This document shows, one piece after another, positions 26,656 to 35,141 of a stretch of 64,000 bases of DNA. Each line of letters begins with the position of its first letter. Positions within the stretch are counted from its first letter, which is position 1. A program made the position numbers and the translations under genes. Under the pieces are notes generated by a model. The model saw only the letters and a list, made by a program, of their open reading frames with translations. It did not search any database and was not told the DNA's origin. Origin of the DNA: Candidatus Sumerlaeota bacterium (lineage in GTDB: Bacteria; Sumerlaeota; Sumerlaeia; MWCT01; JAUWMI01); the NCBI GenBank assembly GCA_030613245.1, contig JAUWMI010000015.1:1-64000 (forward strand), given 5' to 3'.

Positions 26656-27957
26656 TTAATTGGCAATCTTAATGGCCAGGTTTTCTACCCCGTCCCCTGC
26701 AGTGGTCAAATCGCCCAGCACATTTATTCCCATGCAGGTCACCCGGGTACCGCGTGCGTACAGCCGTGGCGGCGTAAAGAAGGAAATCGAGGTGTTCGCA
26801 GCAGGCCGAATTGCGCGGAACACAATGGTGCCCAATGTCCCGCGGTCTGCCAACAACTGACTCTCCGAGATGCCCATATAGTAATCGATTTCACCTTTAG
26901 CATTGGAGGCCACATTCTTAATATGACGGTCAAACGGAAACTTCTCGTGGTACAGCCCATCGTAGACATTCACCCCGCGCGTAATCCAGTTCTCCTCGTC
27001 ATAGTCCACCACCTGGAGCACCCGAGGATCAAACCGGACGATCACATGAATCATGTCAACCAGCGTCTGCTGGGTATTTTCAAAATCAATGTCAACAAGA
27101 AACTCCTCGCCAAGCCGCACCTTCCGGGTATCACTTCGTAGCGCCAGTTTTACTCCACCTATGGTCACAGGCCCCGTATAGTCCGTTATGGTCGTCCCTG
27201 TCAGAATCTCAGGTTCGTCCTCAGGTGAGAGAGGGAGGACGCGCACCGTGGCCTCGATGGTTCCATCTCCCAGAATCCCGGGGTCACCCAGAATGTCTTC
27301 CCCCCGATGGGCCAGCGTGGTATCGCGCTGGTCAAAGGAGCTAAACGTAACGGCTGAATAACTAGCAGGAGCCAGCGCCCGCCATTTCACCGTAAGCAGA
27401 TTATGCTTACGCAAAGCCAGCTCACTGGCAAACTCCACCTCGTAGGTCAGGAGCCCACGGCTCTCATACACGTGCGCCTTGGCTGGCGTCCGCATGTCAG
27501 CCTGCAGCGCCAGGTCGTTTACTTCCAGTGGCAGCAACACTTCGGGATTGTATTGCAAGGCGAGAAACATCCGCGTAAAGCCACGGCTCTTTGGATTGCT
27601 CAGTCGCACGCTAGTTTTGAATTCCTCACCCACCCTTACAACCATGTCCATCGGTTCAAAATAGAGAACCACGACGTCGAGATTAGCTTGAAACTGAAAT
27701 CGTTGCAGCTTGTAGGAAGACTTAGCCGCACTGCTCGAGGATCGTGCCCGCGAAACCGCGGCCCGTCGGGTGGTTCTGGGCTGTGCACCACGGGTCACGC
27801 GCGTGGCCGGCCTCTTAGGTGTGGGCCTCGGCGGAGTCACCCTTCTAGTCATTTCCCTCCGTGCCTTGTCAGTGACCGATGTGCGGCGCTGGGCCTGCGA
27901 CGTCATTGGCCCCAGCAATATCAACCCCACGATACAATAATAAATTATCCTTTTCAT
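26656..27957 (-). CDS. exported cohesin-like domain protein
   Basis: A 433-residue secreted protein. Signal peptide about 1-22 (ending SQA-QR) is followed by a basic, Thr/Pro/Arg-rich linker (about 24-75). Then come two beta-sandwich modules of cohesin type, each with the pattern VRVGEEF..V.L.N....F....L.YNP.VL (about 95-235) and VRLGEEFLVDIDFENTQ..... I.HVIVRFDPRVL (about 275-420). Cohesins bind dockerins in cellulosomes, but single cohesin-like domains are also widespread in unrelated envelope proteins. I see no dockerin in this window, so a binding or scaffolding role is only inferred. Confidence 0.8.
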   Translation of the reverse strand: MKRIIYYCIVGLILLGPMTSQAQRRTSVTDKARREMTRRVTPPRPTPKRPATRVTRGAQPRTTRRAAVSRARSSSSAAKSSYKLQRFQFQANLDVVVLYFEPMDMVVRVGEEFKTSVRLSNPKSRGFTRMFLALQYNPEVLLPLEVNDLALQADMRTPAKAHVYESRGLLTYEVEFASELALRKHNLLTVKWRALAPASYSAVTFSSFDQRDTTLAHRGEDILGDPGILGDGTIEATVRVLPLSPEDEPEILTGTTITDYTGPVTIGGVKLALRSDTRKVRLGEEFLVDIDFENTQQTLVDMIHVIVRFDPRVLQVVDYDEENWITRGVNVYDGLYHEKFPFDRHIKNVASNAKGEIDYYMGISESQLLADRGTLGTIVFRAIRPAANTSISFFTPPRLYARGTRVTCMGINVLGDLTTAGDGVENLAIKIAN

Positions 27958-28338
27958 TTTATATATACCTCTCTTCCGAAACTATTACCTAAACATAGCA
28001 GAAGTAGAGCACATGATTCAACCTAAAACTGCTAATAAGAACTTCCCTCATTTTACCAGACATTCCTGCAACGGTAGAGGTTTGCTTTGCTTCGCCGCGC
28101 AGCGATTCCTTGCACCTCGCATGCCTTGGCATCTTTCATCCCACGAGCCGAGTATCCTAGACGCATCCCTTAGTTCGCAAATTGGCGCATACCCTCAGGC
28201 AATCTACTTTTTATAGATAGTCGCGTTATTCTATTGACTTTAGATATGGTTTTCGATAAGAGACAACCTCAGTGAATTGTTGATTCAAGCATCCCACGTT
28301 CGTTAATTCTGTTCCATTCCACTTCGGAGGTAGAAACG
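27958..28338. other. divergent intergenic region before the shell gene
   Basis: These 381 bp lie between the minus-strand cohesin-like gene and the plus-strand microcompartment shell gene. Apart from the promoter candidate and ribosome site near the right end I see no gene or repeat. Confidence 0.5.
28234..28262 (+). promoter_or_regulatory. candidate sigma-70 promoter of shell gene
   Basis: TTGACT (28234-28239) is separated by 17 bases from a weak -10, TAAGAG (28257-28262), about 77 bp upstream of the shell-protein ATG. The -35 is good and the -10 is poor. A clean GGAGG ribosome site follows at 28326-28330, eight bases before the start. Confidence 0.3.
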
Positions 28339-28638
28339 ATGAAAGAGGCTCTGGGCATGATTGAAACCAAAGGCTTGGTGCCAATGATTGAGGCATCGGA
28401 TGCGATGGTGAAAGCAGCGAACGTCATCCTGGTGGCGTACGAGAAGATCGGCGGCGGGTACGTGACAGCACTTGTGCGGGGCGATGTGGCCGCTTGTAAA
28501 GCAGCTACTGACGCTGGTGCTGCTGCGGCGCGCAAGGTTGGCGAATTAATCTCTGTCCACGTCATCCCACATCCACACGAGCACTTGGAAGATGTGCTTC
28601 CGATTTCAATTCCGAAAGCCAAGGTGGAGAAGAAATAA
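28339..28638 (+). CDS. bacterial microcompartment shell protein, BMC-H (PduA-like)
   Basis: A 99-residue single-BMC-domain protein, closely similar in pattern to PduA/Eut[28 protein letters not shown], the pore loop KIGGG, then [24 protein letters not shown] and the C-terminal [15 protein letters not shown]. Such proteins form hexamers that tile the facets of protein-bounded organelles. The usual pore serine (KIGSG in PduA) is glycine here, which could alter metabolite passage. No vertex protein, trimeric shell protein, signature enzyme or encapsulation-tagged aldehyde dehydrogenase is nearby. The gene is alone, with its own ribosome site and a terminator at 28749. It may be a satellite gene of a locus elsewhere or a stand-alone assembly. 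Confidence 0.95.
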   Translation: MKEALGMIETKGLVPMIEASDAMVKAANVILVAYEKIGGGYVTALVRGDVAACKAATDAGAAAARKVGELISVHVIPHPHEHLEDVLPISIPKAKVEKK

Positions 28639-28748
28639 TACTGGCAGCATAAGAGAACGAGACAACGCACTGACGGCCCACAGCCGGCACGTTGTAGATA
28701 CCAACACAGGCCGATAAAGAGCCCAGAGATTCTTCCAGAGTCCCTATC

Positions 28749-28783
28749 AAACGGGTTGCAGCATTTCGCGTAACCCGTTTTTC
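28749..28783 (+). terminator. Rho-independent terminator
   Basis: AAACGGGTT (28749-28757) pairs with AACCCGTTT (28772-28780) across a 14-base loop and runs into further T residues. It lies 110 bp after the shell-protein stop. Confidence 0.75.
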
Positions 28784-28863
28784 GTATTCCTGATACCCTA
28801 CCTTCTATGCAAGGCATGCGCTCATCCGGCTCAATTCCATTGAGGCGCAACCGGTCGTATTAT

Positions 28864-29703
28864 TTAGCCTGAACGTTCGCGTTCTGCCTCGAGCCTGAAG
28901 GCTGCAATTTCCGGACGGCAGAAGAATCGCACAGGTGGCGGAACAAGCCCCACACCCCGGTTCACATACATCGTTCGTCCATCTTTGTAAAAGAAACCGG
29001 AGACATAGCGCCTCCCATAGCGTGACGGCACAAGCAGTGGGCCAATGAGTGGAAGCACTACTTGTCCTCCGTGCGTGTGTCCACAAAGAATGAGATCAAA
29101 AGGATGCTGTACGGCCTCCTCAAATGCGTCCGGGTTATGCATGAGGAGAATCTTTGGACTGGCTGCCTCCGTACCTGCAAGCGCTGCGGAAAAGCTTACC
29201 GTGCCTTCCCACAGATCATCTACCCCGCAGATCACCAGCCGGGCCCCGCTGCGCTCTATCATAACGCTGCAATTGGTGAGAAACCTGACTCCCGCCTTGG
29301 TAACAGCGCGCTCTACCATCTCGATGCTTGGGCAGTAGTCATGATTTCCTCGCACGGCAAACACGCCACCGCGCGCCTTGAGCTCAGTTAGCTGAGCCAA
29401 CGCACCAGGCACTTTACCCGGATCGCGAGAGGTGCCTCGCACAAAGTCCCCGGTAATCACCACGACATCTGGAGACAGGGCATTCACCATCCGCACTACT
29501 CTGCGTAAATAGCCCGCGGAGACATACCTGCTGCAATGCAGGTCACTGAGTTGAACGATCGTGAACCCTTGAAATGCCCCCGGCAAATTCACTACAGGAA
29601 ACCGATACCGGTTCACCTGAACCCAGCGTGGTTCAACGAGCAGACTGTCGAACACAATACCAGCAATTATCACCCCAAGCAGAACAAGTACTATCGAAAG
29701 CAT
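28864..29703 (-). CDS. membrane-anchored metallophosphoesterase (YkuE/YaeI-like)
   Basis: A 279-residue calcineurin-like phosphoesterase with an N-terminal membrane helix (about 3-20). Motifs in order: VQLSDLHCSRYV (about 50), VVITGDFVRG (about 82), VRGNHDYCPS (about 118), LMHNPD, and CGHTHGGQVVLP (about 208-219). The C-terminal SRYGRRYVSGFFYKDGRTMYVNRGVG is typical of YkuE/YaeI proteins, some of which hydrolyse lipid-linked phosphates such as UDP-diacylglucosamine. The substrate is not determined. It is convergent with the shell gene. Confidence 0.9.
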   Translation of the reverse strand: MLSIVLVLLGVIIAGIVFDSLLVEPRWVQVNRYRFPVVNLPGAFQGFTIVQLSDLHCSRYVSAGYLRRVVRMVNALSPDVVVITGDFVRGTSRDPGKVPGALAQLTELKARGGVFAVRGNHDYCPSIEMVERAVTKAGVRFLTNCSVMIERSGARLVICGVDDLWEGTVSFSAALAGTEAASPKILLMHNPDAFEEAVQHPFDLILCGHTHGGQVVLPLIGPLLVPSRYGRRYVSGFFYKDGRTMYVNRGVGLVPPPVRFFCRPEIAAFRLEAERERSG

Positions 29704-29825
29704 TGTCTCTAGCCGTACCTTTTAAAAAATCGAGTCGCTACAATCCTAATAGAAAAGAAGCCGTGCCAGGGCGTTTTCTCCCGGGCACAGAACAGTGCGT
29801 GAGGTTTTAGCAGACTTGATACGTC

Positions 29826-31670
29826 TTACACCAGCACGCGGCGGTGATAGATCAGCCATTCAAGGAAAAGCAACGCCAGACCCAACAGTGCAAACCACCA
29901 CCAGATTTCGCGATTCGTGCGCATGGGGCCAGTGCTCGCATGAATGGTCTTTCCGCGTACCTCCAAGCTGAACCGGGGTGTCAGATTTGACTCCTCGGCA
30001 TCCAGCAAATTTACTCCAAACCCCTGGCTCGGGTTTCCGTCAAAGATCACACTGTAAAATCCTGTGAACCAGGTCTTGTCAAATGGGGCCTGTCCTTGCG
30101 GATTCGGCCGTACGCTCCACTCCTGGCCCTCTGGGTTTCGAACACTCACCATTTGCACGGCTTTCGGCACATCAAGCAGATACACATGGCCTGTTTTCGC
30201 TATAACGCTCTCCACATTTCTGCCGCCTGAAGCAAGATAGTCGAGACAATTCGAGACGAGTATGGGAAAAGCGGCTCTCAGCGGAAGATTTGAATCATAA
30301 AAATCAAACGCAAAGACGACAACACGATGCTCCTCAGTGGAAAGGAGCGAAACCAATGGCGTCTTCTCACCTTCAACCAGCACGAGCGCACTCCTGGGAA
30401 CCCCAACCTGTCGCGCTGTATGAATTCGCACTGCGCTGAGATCTACAAAGCGCGTCAGCGGATGCTCGCGATTCCAATCCACAATCGTTGGCAACCGAAT
30501 CTCACCGAGATCAGTAAATCCGTCGAGTGGTGGTAAGGCATTGATGAATACATAGCGTCCCGGCGCAAGGACAGACGGCGACACGTTGTCAAAGATCACT
30601 ATGTCGTATGCGTCGTTCACCTGCATGTTGACTGAGCTCACTCGGGTGACGATGATGCCCGTGTTCTCACGGAGCGCCTTCTCAAGAAAGTAGTTCCCCT
30701 CTGAAACCAGGAGCACGCGCGTACTCTTTTCCCGGCGAAGGACACAATAGGCGCGATCATCCATGGGAAACGCATCCGTCTCATCTATCTCAAGAACGAT
30801 ATTGCCTTCGCTAAGACGGTGGCTCTGAAATAGCTGCGCCTCTTCGCCATGGGCTGGAATTTGCGTTTCGCGCACGTCAATTAGCTCATCATTACAGGTG
30901 AGAGTCAAATGTCGAACCACGTCCTGATCGCCGAAGTTACTCAGAATGGCGAAGAGCTGATAGTCCTTACTACTCTCCATGCTCGGCCGAATATCCAGAG
31001 CAGTGATGCCGACATTTGGCTGCTGCGAACCTACTCGGACCAGATGAACCTTCACCTGATCCGGCATAGTGGCCTGAAGCGGGCCGATACATCCATCACT
31101 CAAAATGAGAATCTCAGGATTATGGCGATCCCTGGCGAGCGAGACCGCCATAGACAGCGCATCCGCGAGGCGCGTGACAACCTCTCGTCCCTCAATTTCA
31201 CGGATCAATCGTTTTAACTTAGCCTTATCGTTCGTGAACGATACCAGTACCTCAGGAGAATCGGCAAACGTCATGAGCATCATCTCATCGCCCGGAACCA
31301 TGCCATCTACTTGCTTTAAAGCAATCTGCTTTGCTGCATCCAGGCGTGTTCCGGCCGGCTCGCGTGCCAGTATACTGGCTGAACGATCAACAAGAACAAC
31401 GAGCGAGCGCTCCTTTCGCGCTGCCAGACTCAGCAGTGGCCGTGCAAACGCCAGCACGAGCAGCGCGATAATGAGAAGCTGGATCAGTAGCAGCAGATTC
31501 TTGCGCAGGCGCTGAAACGGCGCATTGGCATGAAGGTCTTCAACCGCTTTGTTCCAGAACATGGTGCTGGAAACAATATGGTCCCTGCGCCGCAGCTTTA
31601 GCAGATAGAACAACACGACTACTGGAATCAGGCCGAGCAGGACAAATGCCGCTGGCATGAGAAAACTCAT
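29826..31670 (-). CDS. BatA/VWA domain membrane protein
   Basis: A 614-residue protein beginning with the BatA-type double-helix N-terminus (LIPVVVLFYLLKLRRR and LLLLIQLLIIALLVLAFARPLL). A von Willebrand A domain follows (about 84-250) with the MIDAS start VDRSAS and the later Thr in VVTRLADAL. The middle (about 300-470) looks like a class I glutamine-amidotransferase-like fold seen in this protein group, and a final helix (about 590-607) anchors the C-terminus. It belongs to the MoxR/DUF58/VWA set on the minus strand, which often assists folding or cofactor insertion of other proteins. A palindrome-bearing 176-bp gap separates it from DUF58. Confidence 0.88.
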   Translation of the reverse strand: MSFLMPAAFVLLGLIPVVVLFYLLKLRRRDHIVSSTMFWNKAVEDLHANAPFQRLRKNLLLLIQLLIIALLVLAFARPLLSLAARKERSLVVLVDRSASILAREPAGTRLDAAKQIALKQVDGMVPGDEMMLMTFADSPEVLVSFTNDKAKLKRLIREIEGREVVTRLADALSMAVSLARDRHNPEILILSDGCIGPLQATMPDQVKVHLVRVGSQQPNVGITALDIRPSMESSKDYQLFAILSNFGDQDVVRHLTLTCNDELIDVRETQIPAHGEEAQLFQSHRLSEGNIVLEIDETDAFPMDDRAYCVLRREKSTRVLLVSEGNYFLEKALRENTGIIVTRVSSVNMQVNDAYDIVIFDNVSPSVLAPGRYVFINALPPLDGFTDLGEIRLPTIVDWNREHPLTRFVDLSAVRIHTARQVGVPRSALVLVEGEKTPLVSLLSTEEHRVVVFAFDFYDSNLPLRAAFPILVSNCLDYLASGGRNVESVIAKTGHVYLLDVPKAVQMVSVRNPEGQEWSVRPNPQGQAPFDKTWFTGFYSVIFDGNPSQGFGVNLLDAEESNLTPRFSLEVRGKTIHASTGPMRTNREIWWWFALLGLALLFLEWLIYHRRVLV

Positions 31671-31710
31671 TTATGCTTGCTCCCCCACTGGCTGGTCAGT
31701 TCATAGAGCA

Positions 31711-31732
31711 GGGCACAACAGTGTTGTGCCCC
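31711..31732. repeat. GCACAACAGTGTTGTGC-core palindrome
   Basis: GGGCACAACA and TGTTGTGCCCC surround one central base, a perfect fold. The core matches 17879-17905. It lies between the DUF58 and VWA genes. Confidence 0.85.
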
Positions 31733-31846
31733 CACAGAACAGCCAGCCCTCTACCATCGCATCATTACTGAACCTTGCTTTCGCGTCAAAAAAGATCGGC
31801 TGTCGCCACAAAGATGGCGCTGCTGCGCTCTTTTCTCCGGGCACCG

Positions 31847-32728
31847 TTATTTCAGCAATCCTGCCGTCTTCAGATATTGCAGAATCAGATCTTCAAACCG
31901 CCATCGTGTGGTAACCGCCAGGTAGTTGACGCCGCGTTTCATGCAAAATTCGCGCAGTGACTCACAATAGGATTCCAGCTGCGCCTTGTAGTGCTTGATC
32001 AGCCGATCTGTAACCGTAATCTCCGTTGCGTCCTTTTCCTCACAGTCAATCAAGCGGAGATCGCCTGCTATCGTTGGGTTACGCTCTTCTTCCGCCAGCA
32101 CCTGAATTGCATATACTTCCAGATTCCGTGACAGCAGTACCTTCAGTGTCTCTTCAAAGCCAGCACGATCAAAAAAATCAGAAATTAAAATCAACACTCC
32201 CGGACGCCGATGACGCAATAGATATCTTCGACACGACGCTGCCAGCGCAGTTCGGCCTTCAGGCTCGAGCTTCTCAAGGAATGCAAATAACCGGCGACCC
32301 TGTCCCTTGCCTCGCGTTGGCATAAGATACTCAAGCCTCTCCGACGCAAATGTCCCTACCCCGACACGATCCATATTGATCAAACTGATGTAGCCGAGTG
32401 CAGCGGCAATCCGCTTGGCGTAGAGGAACTTACTCGGGCTCCCAAACGCCATTGACTCGCTCCCATCTACCAGAATGTAGACGGACAAATCCTGCTCCTC
32501 TTGGAACAACTTCAGGAATAACCGCTCCAGCCGGCCGTACATGTTCCAGTCAATAAAGCGCGGATCGTCGCCGCGCACGTAGTCACGGTAATCCGCAAAT
32601 TCCACGCTGGCCCCTTTCTGCCTGGAGCGTCTCTCACCTTTGATCTTGCCCGCAAAGACCTTCTTGGAGATCAGCGTCAATTGCTTTAACTTATTCAAGA
32701 ATTCCGTATCCAGTAGTACCTCGGCCAT
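31847..32728 (-). CDS. DUF58 domain protein
   Basis: A 293-residue soluble protein with the DUF58 signature EFADYRDYVRGDDPRFIDWNMYGR (first part about residue 45), followed by a VWA-like fold: VYILVDGSESMAFG (about 84-97), DRVGVGTFASE, RTALAASCRRYL and LILISDFFD. It is normally encoded beside MoxR ATPases, as here (230 bp downstream of moxR on the minus strand). It is thought to act as substrate adaptor in MoxR-VWA chaperone systems. The start ATG at 32728 matches the usual family start. Confidence 0.92.
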   Translation of the reverse strand: MAEVLLDTEFLNKLKQLTLISKKVFAGKIKGERRSRQKGASVEFADYRDYVRGDDPRFIDWNMYGRLERLFLKLFQEEQDLSVYILVDGSESMAFGSPSKFLYAKRIAAALGYISLINMDRVGVGTFASERLEYLMPTRGKGQGRRLFAFLEKLEPEGRTALAASCRRYLLRHRRPGVLILISDFFDRAGFEETLKVLLSRNLEVYAIQVLAEEERNPTIAGDLRLIDCEEKDATEITVTDRLIKHYKAQLESYCESLREFCMKRGVNYLAVTTRWRFEDLILQYLKTAGLLK

Positions 32729-32957
32729 GACTCATACCTAATTCAGTGTCAAAATAAATGCATCCGACTGTTCTGTTACCTGCCAGCCTGGGCATTCAGT
32801 ATGGATTTGCAGAATGCTTTATCAATTTATCGTGCAAAAGAGGGAAATCCGCTCAACCAGGAGAGCCAGGAACGCAAGCCATTTCCGAAAACGAGCACTC
32901 AAACACATGCTTCAGCGCTACCAACACCTCGCACAAGCCAGGCCAGCGGTTTTTTCT

Positions 32958-33965
32958 TTAACTCCTCGCCGCCTTTTGCCTGGTGTCTCGTCCAGTGTGC
33001 TTGAGCACACTATCCAGAACTGCGTCAGAGGTAATCCCTTCGGCCTCGCCTTCGAAGTTCAGAATAATACGATGCCGCAAGCCTGGATGCACGCTCTTCT
33101 CAATGTCTGCGAAACTCACGTTATACCGCCCATCCAGCAAAGCCCTGGTCTTGCCAGAAAGGATGAGTGTCTGCGCCCCACGGGGACTTGATCCATAGCG
33201 GACATACTTTCTGACCATCTCCGGTGCATCGGCAGCGTCCGGATGCGTGACCATAACAAGACGAAGGGCATACTCCTTCACTGGTGGCGCAATAGGAACT
33301 TCGCGGAGAAACTTCCGCATGGTGAGCAAGGTGCCGCGCTCAACAACTTTGCGAATCTCCGGCAGCTGGTCGCCCGTGGTGCGATCAACGATCATTTCCA
33401 GATCCTTTATGTTCGGGTAGGATATCAGGACTTTGAAAAAGAAGCGATCGATCTGCGCCTCAGGTAGTGGATACGTGCCTTCCATTTCAATCGGGTTCTG
33501 GGTTGCCATCACGAAAAAGGGCTGCTCAAGCGTGCGCAACACGCCAGCTACGGTCACCGTGTACTCCTGCATGGCTTCAAGAAGCGCCGACTGCGTCTTG
33601 GGCGTGGCGCGGTTGATCTCATCCGCCAGAATGATATGGGCAAATATCGGCCCTTTCTGAAATTCAAAGTACTTTCCTCCTCCAGGGCGCTCCATCACCA
33701 GATTCGTCCCAATAATGTCGGCGGGCATAAGATCCGGGGTAAATTGGATGCGTGAGAATTTCAGATCTAACGCCTGGCTCAGCGTTCGCACCAGATACGT
33801 CTTTCCCAAGCCAGGTACCCCTTCCAGCAGTACGTGCCCGCCAATCACCAGAGCAGCCAACACGCTCTCAACAACCTCGTCCTGGCCAACAATGGCTTTG
33901 GCAATTTCGTTCTTTAACTCCTTAAAATGCTCACAGAACGCCTTTGCTTGTTCCTCAACTTCCAT
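32958..33965 (-). CDS. moxR: MoxR family AAA+ ATPase
   Basis: A 335-residue AAA+ protein. Walker A EGVPGLGKT (about 49-57), ATPase core QFTPDLMPADIIG, Walker B ADEINRATPKTQSALLEAMQE, sensor 1 ATQNPIEMEGTYPLPEAQIDRFF and the C-terminal lid with sensor 2 SPRGAQTL are all intact. It presumably works with the DUF58 and VWA proteins encoded downstream. A repeat including a GTAGGGG-family palindrome sits 14-130 bp upstream of its start. Confidence 0.95.
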   Translation of the reverse strand: MEVEEQAKAFCEHFKELKNEIAKAIVGQDEVVESVLAALVIGGHVLLEGVPGLGKTYLVRTLSQALDLKFSRIQFTPDLMPADIIGTNLVMERPGGGKYFEFQKGPIFAHIILADEINRATPKTQSALLEAMQEYTVTVAGVLRTLEQPFFVMATQNPIEMEGTYPLPEAQIDRFFFKVLISYPNIKDLEMIVDRTTGDQLPEIRKVVERGTLLTMRKFLREVPIAPPVKEYALRLVMVTHPDAADAPEMVRKYVRYGSSPRGAQTLILSGKTRALLDGRYNVSFADIEKSVHPGLRHRIILNFEGEAEGITSDAVLDSVLKHTGRDTRQKAARS

Positions 33966-33979
33966 ACGTCTCCGCTCCT

Positions 33980-34095
33980 ATTGAGATTTGTATAGATAAC
34001 GGTACAGCATGTAGGGGCGTTTAATTAAACGCCCCTACAACTACCCACTATGGAATCCCAAGAACCTCTTTTTCTTCTATGCGTGGCATCCGCCT
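33980..34095. repeat. leader repeat with TTTAATTAAA palindrome, copy 2
   Basis: Same ordered blocks as at 22957-23042 (ATTGAGATTTGTATA, ATAACGGTA, the palindrome at 34010-34039, CGTGGCATCCGCC). A further 35 bp includes AATCCCAAGAACC, which is also found at 831-880. It occupies the leader of moxR. Confidence 0.85.
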
Positions 34096-34101
34096 AGATT
34101 A

Positions 34102-34333
34102 ATAAACTTCACGCGCAACTCTTAATTCACCCTCTCCCTATCCCTCCCCCATCAAGGGGGAGGGATATAGTAAATGAACGCTCGCTTTAAGAAATAGACA
34201 AATCAACACTCATCTTAACAAATAACCACACTTATTGATCTTCGCATAAGTTAATGGTAGAATTGAAAGTTCAGCAATCGCGCAGAAATCGGGCTTTCAG
34301 GAACATTGGGCATTACTTTATTTATGCGAAATT
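34102..34333. repeat. DUF559 leader repeat, downstream copy (relic)
   Basis: R1 (34102-34273) and R2 (34274-34333) match the sequence upstream of the DUF559 gene (34913-35141 and 35426-35485). On the minus strand R1 contains a leader, a CCCTCCCCC/GGGGGAGGG hairpin, two 28-bp tandem units (34179-34234) and the TTG start plus the next six codons of a DUF559 gene. Beyond AAT the sequence is unrelated and meets a stop after six more codons, so this is a relic start. R2 ends in TTATGCGAA, inverted relative to TTCGCATAA at 34247. Confidence 0.85.
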
Positions 34334-34404
34334 CGATAAGGAGGAATTTCTTTTTGGCTTTCCCTTCCTTTGATTTCCTTTCTGCCTTTCCCCTTCCCTT
34401 GAAT

Positions 34405-34929
34405 TTATTTCCGATTTTCCCCTTCCTTGGTTTCCTTTGTATCTTTCCCTTTTATTGATTCCCTTTTTACCCTTTCCCCTCCCTTGAATTTATTTCCGCC
34501 CCCCTCCTTGACTTTATTTCTGATTTCCCCCTCACGTGGTTTCCCCTTTACTTTTCCCCCTCCCTTGATGGGAGGGGTTAGGGGAGGGTGATTCAAACAA
34601 CTCCCCATTATCACTTCTAATACCCCTTCTATATTCGCTACCACTTCATTATTCCAAAACCTTAGAACTCTAAAACCTTGCCCTTCAAGCCATTTATCTC
34701 TTTCCTTATCCTTGTCTCTTTCTATGGCATGCTGTCCACCATCTACTTCTATTACTATCTGTTTTTTAAAGCAAACAAAATCCACTATATAATTGCCAAT
34801 GGGCTGTTGTCTCTTAAATTTGAGCCTTTCTAACTGTTTTGCTCGTAAATGCCTCCACAATAAAATCTCTGCATGCGTAGACCTCTTCCTAAGATTCTTG
34901 GCTATTATATTGATAAACTTCACGCGCAA
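34405..34929 (-). CDS. DUF559 domain endonuclease-like protein in repeat cassette
   Basis: A 174-residue protein. Residues about 10-110 are a DUF559 domain of the Vsr-like PD-(D/E)xK nuclease superfamily: AEILLWRHLRAKQLERLKFKRQQPIGNYIVDF, then the catalytic-type VIEVDGGQH (about 57-65) and GFRVLRFWNNEV. The last 60 residues are low complexity (Lys/Gly/Glu/Pro) and are encoded by imperfect repeats of CCTTGAATTTATTTCC-like sequence. The start is TTG at 34927-34929 and lies inside repeat R1. The gene is bracketed by direct copies of R1/R2 and sits between otherwise co-oriented genes of the MoxR set, which suggests a mobile or selfish cassette. Substrate and activity are unknown. Confidence 0.82.
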   Translation of the reverse strand: MRVKFINIIAKNLRKRSTHAEILLWRHLRAKQLERLKFKRQQPIGNYIVDFVCFKKQIVIEVDGGQHAIERDKDKERDKWLEGQGFRVLRFWNNEVVANIEGVLEVIMGSCLNHPPLTPPIKGGGKVKGKPREGEIRNKVKEGGGNKFKGGERVKRESIKGKDTKETKEGENRK

Positions 34930-35141
34930 CTCTTAATTCACCCCCTCCCTAACCCTCCCCCATCAAGGGGGAGGGGATATAGTAAATGAACACTCGTTTT
35001 AAGAAATAGACAAATCAACACTCATTTTAAGACATAACCAGATTAGCACTCGCTTTAAGATATAACCAAATCAACACTCATTTTAACAAATAACCACATT
35101 TATTGATCTCCGCATAAGTTAATGGTAGAATTGAAAGTTCA
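34913..35141. repeat. DUF559 leader repeat R1, upstream copy with 4 tandem units
   Basis: This copy covers the leader and first codons of the DUF559 gene. It contains four tandem 28-bp units starting CACTC (34991-35102), against two in the copy at 34102-34273, and the same CCCTCCCCC hairpin. Confidence 0.85.

Noticed and set aside
26656-27957. A cellulosome component, suggested by the cohesin-like modules
   Set aside because: No dockerin, glycoside hydrolase or S-layer anchor is present in the window, and lone cohesin-like domains are common in other envelope proteins.
34991-35102. 28-bp tandem units that might be a CRISPR array
   Set aside because: Units are directly adjacent with no spacers, vary internally, and no cas gene is present; it is a tandem repeat in a leader.
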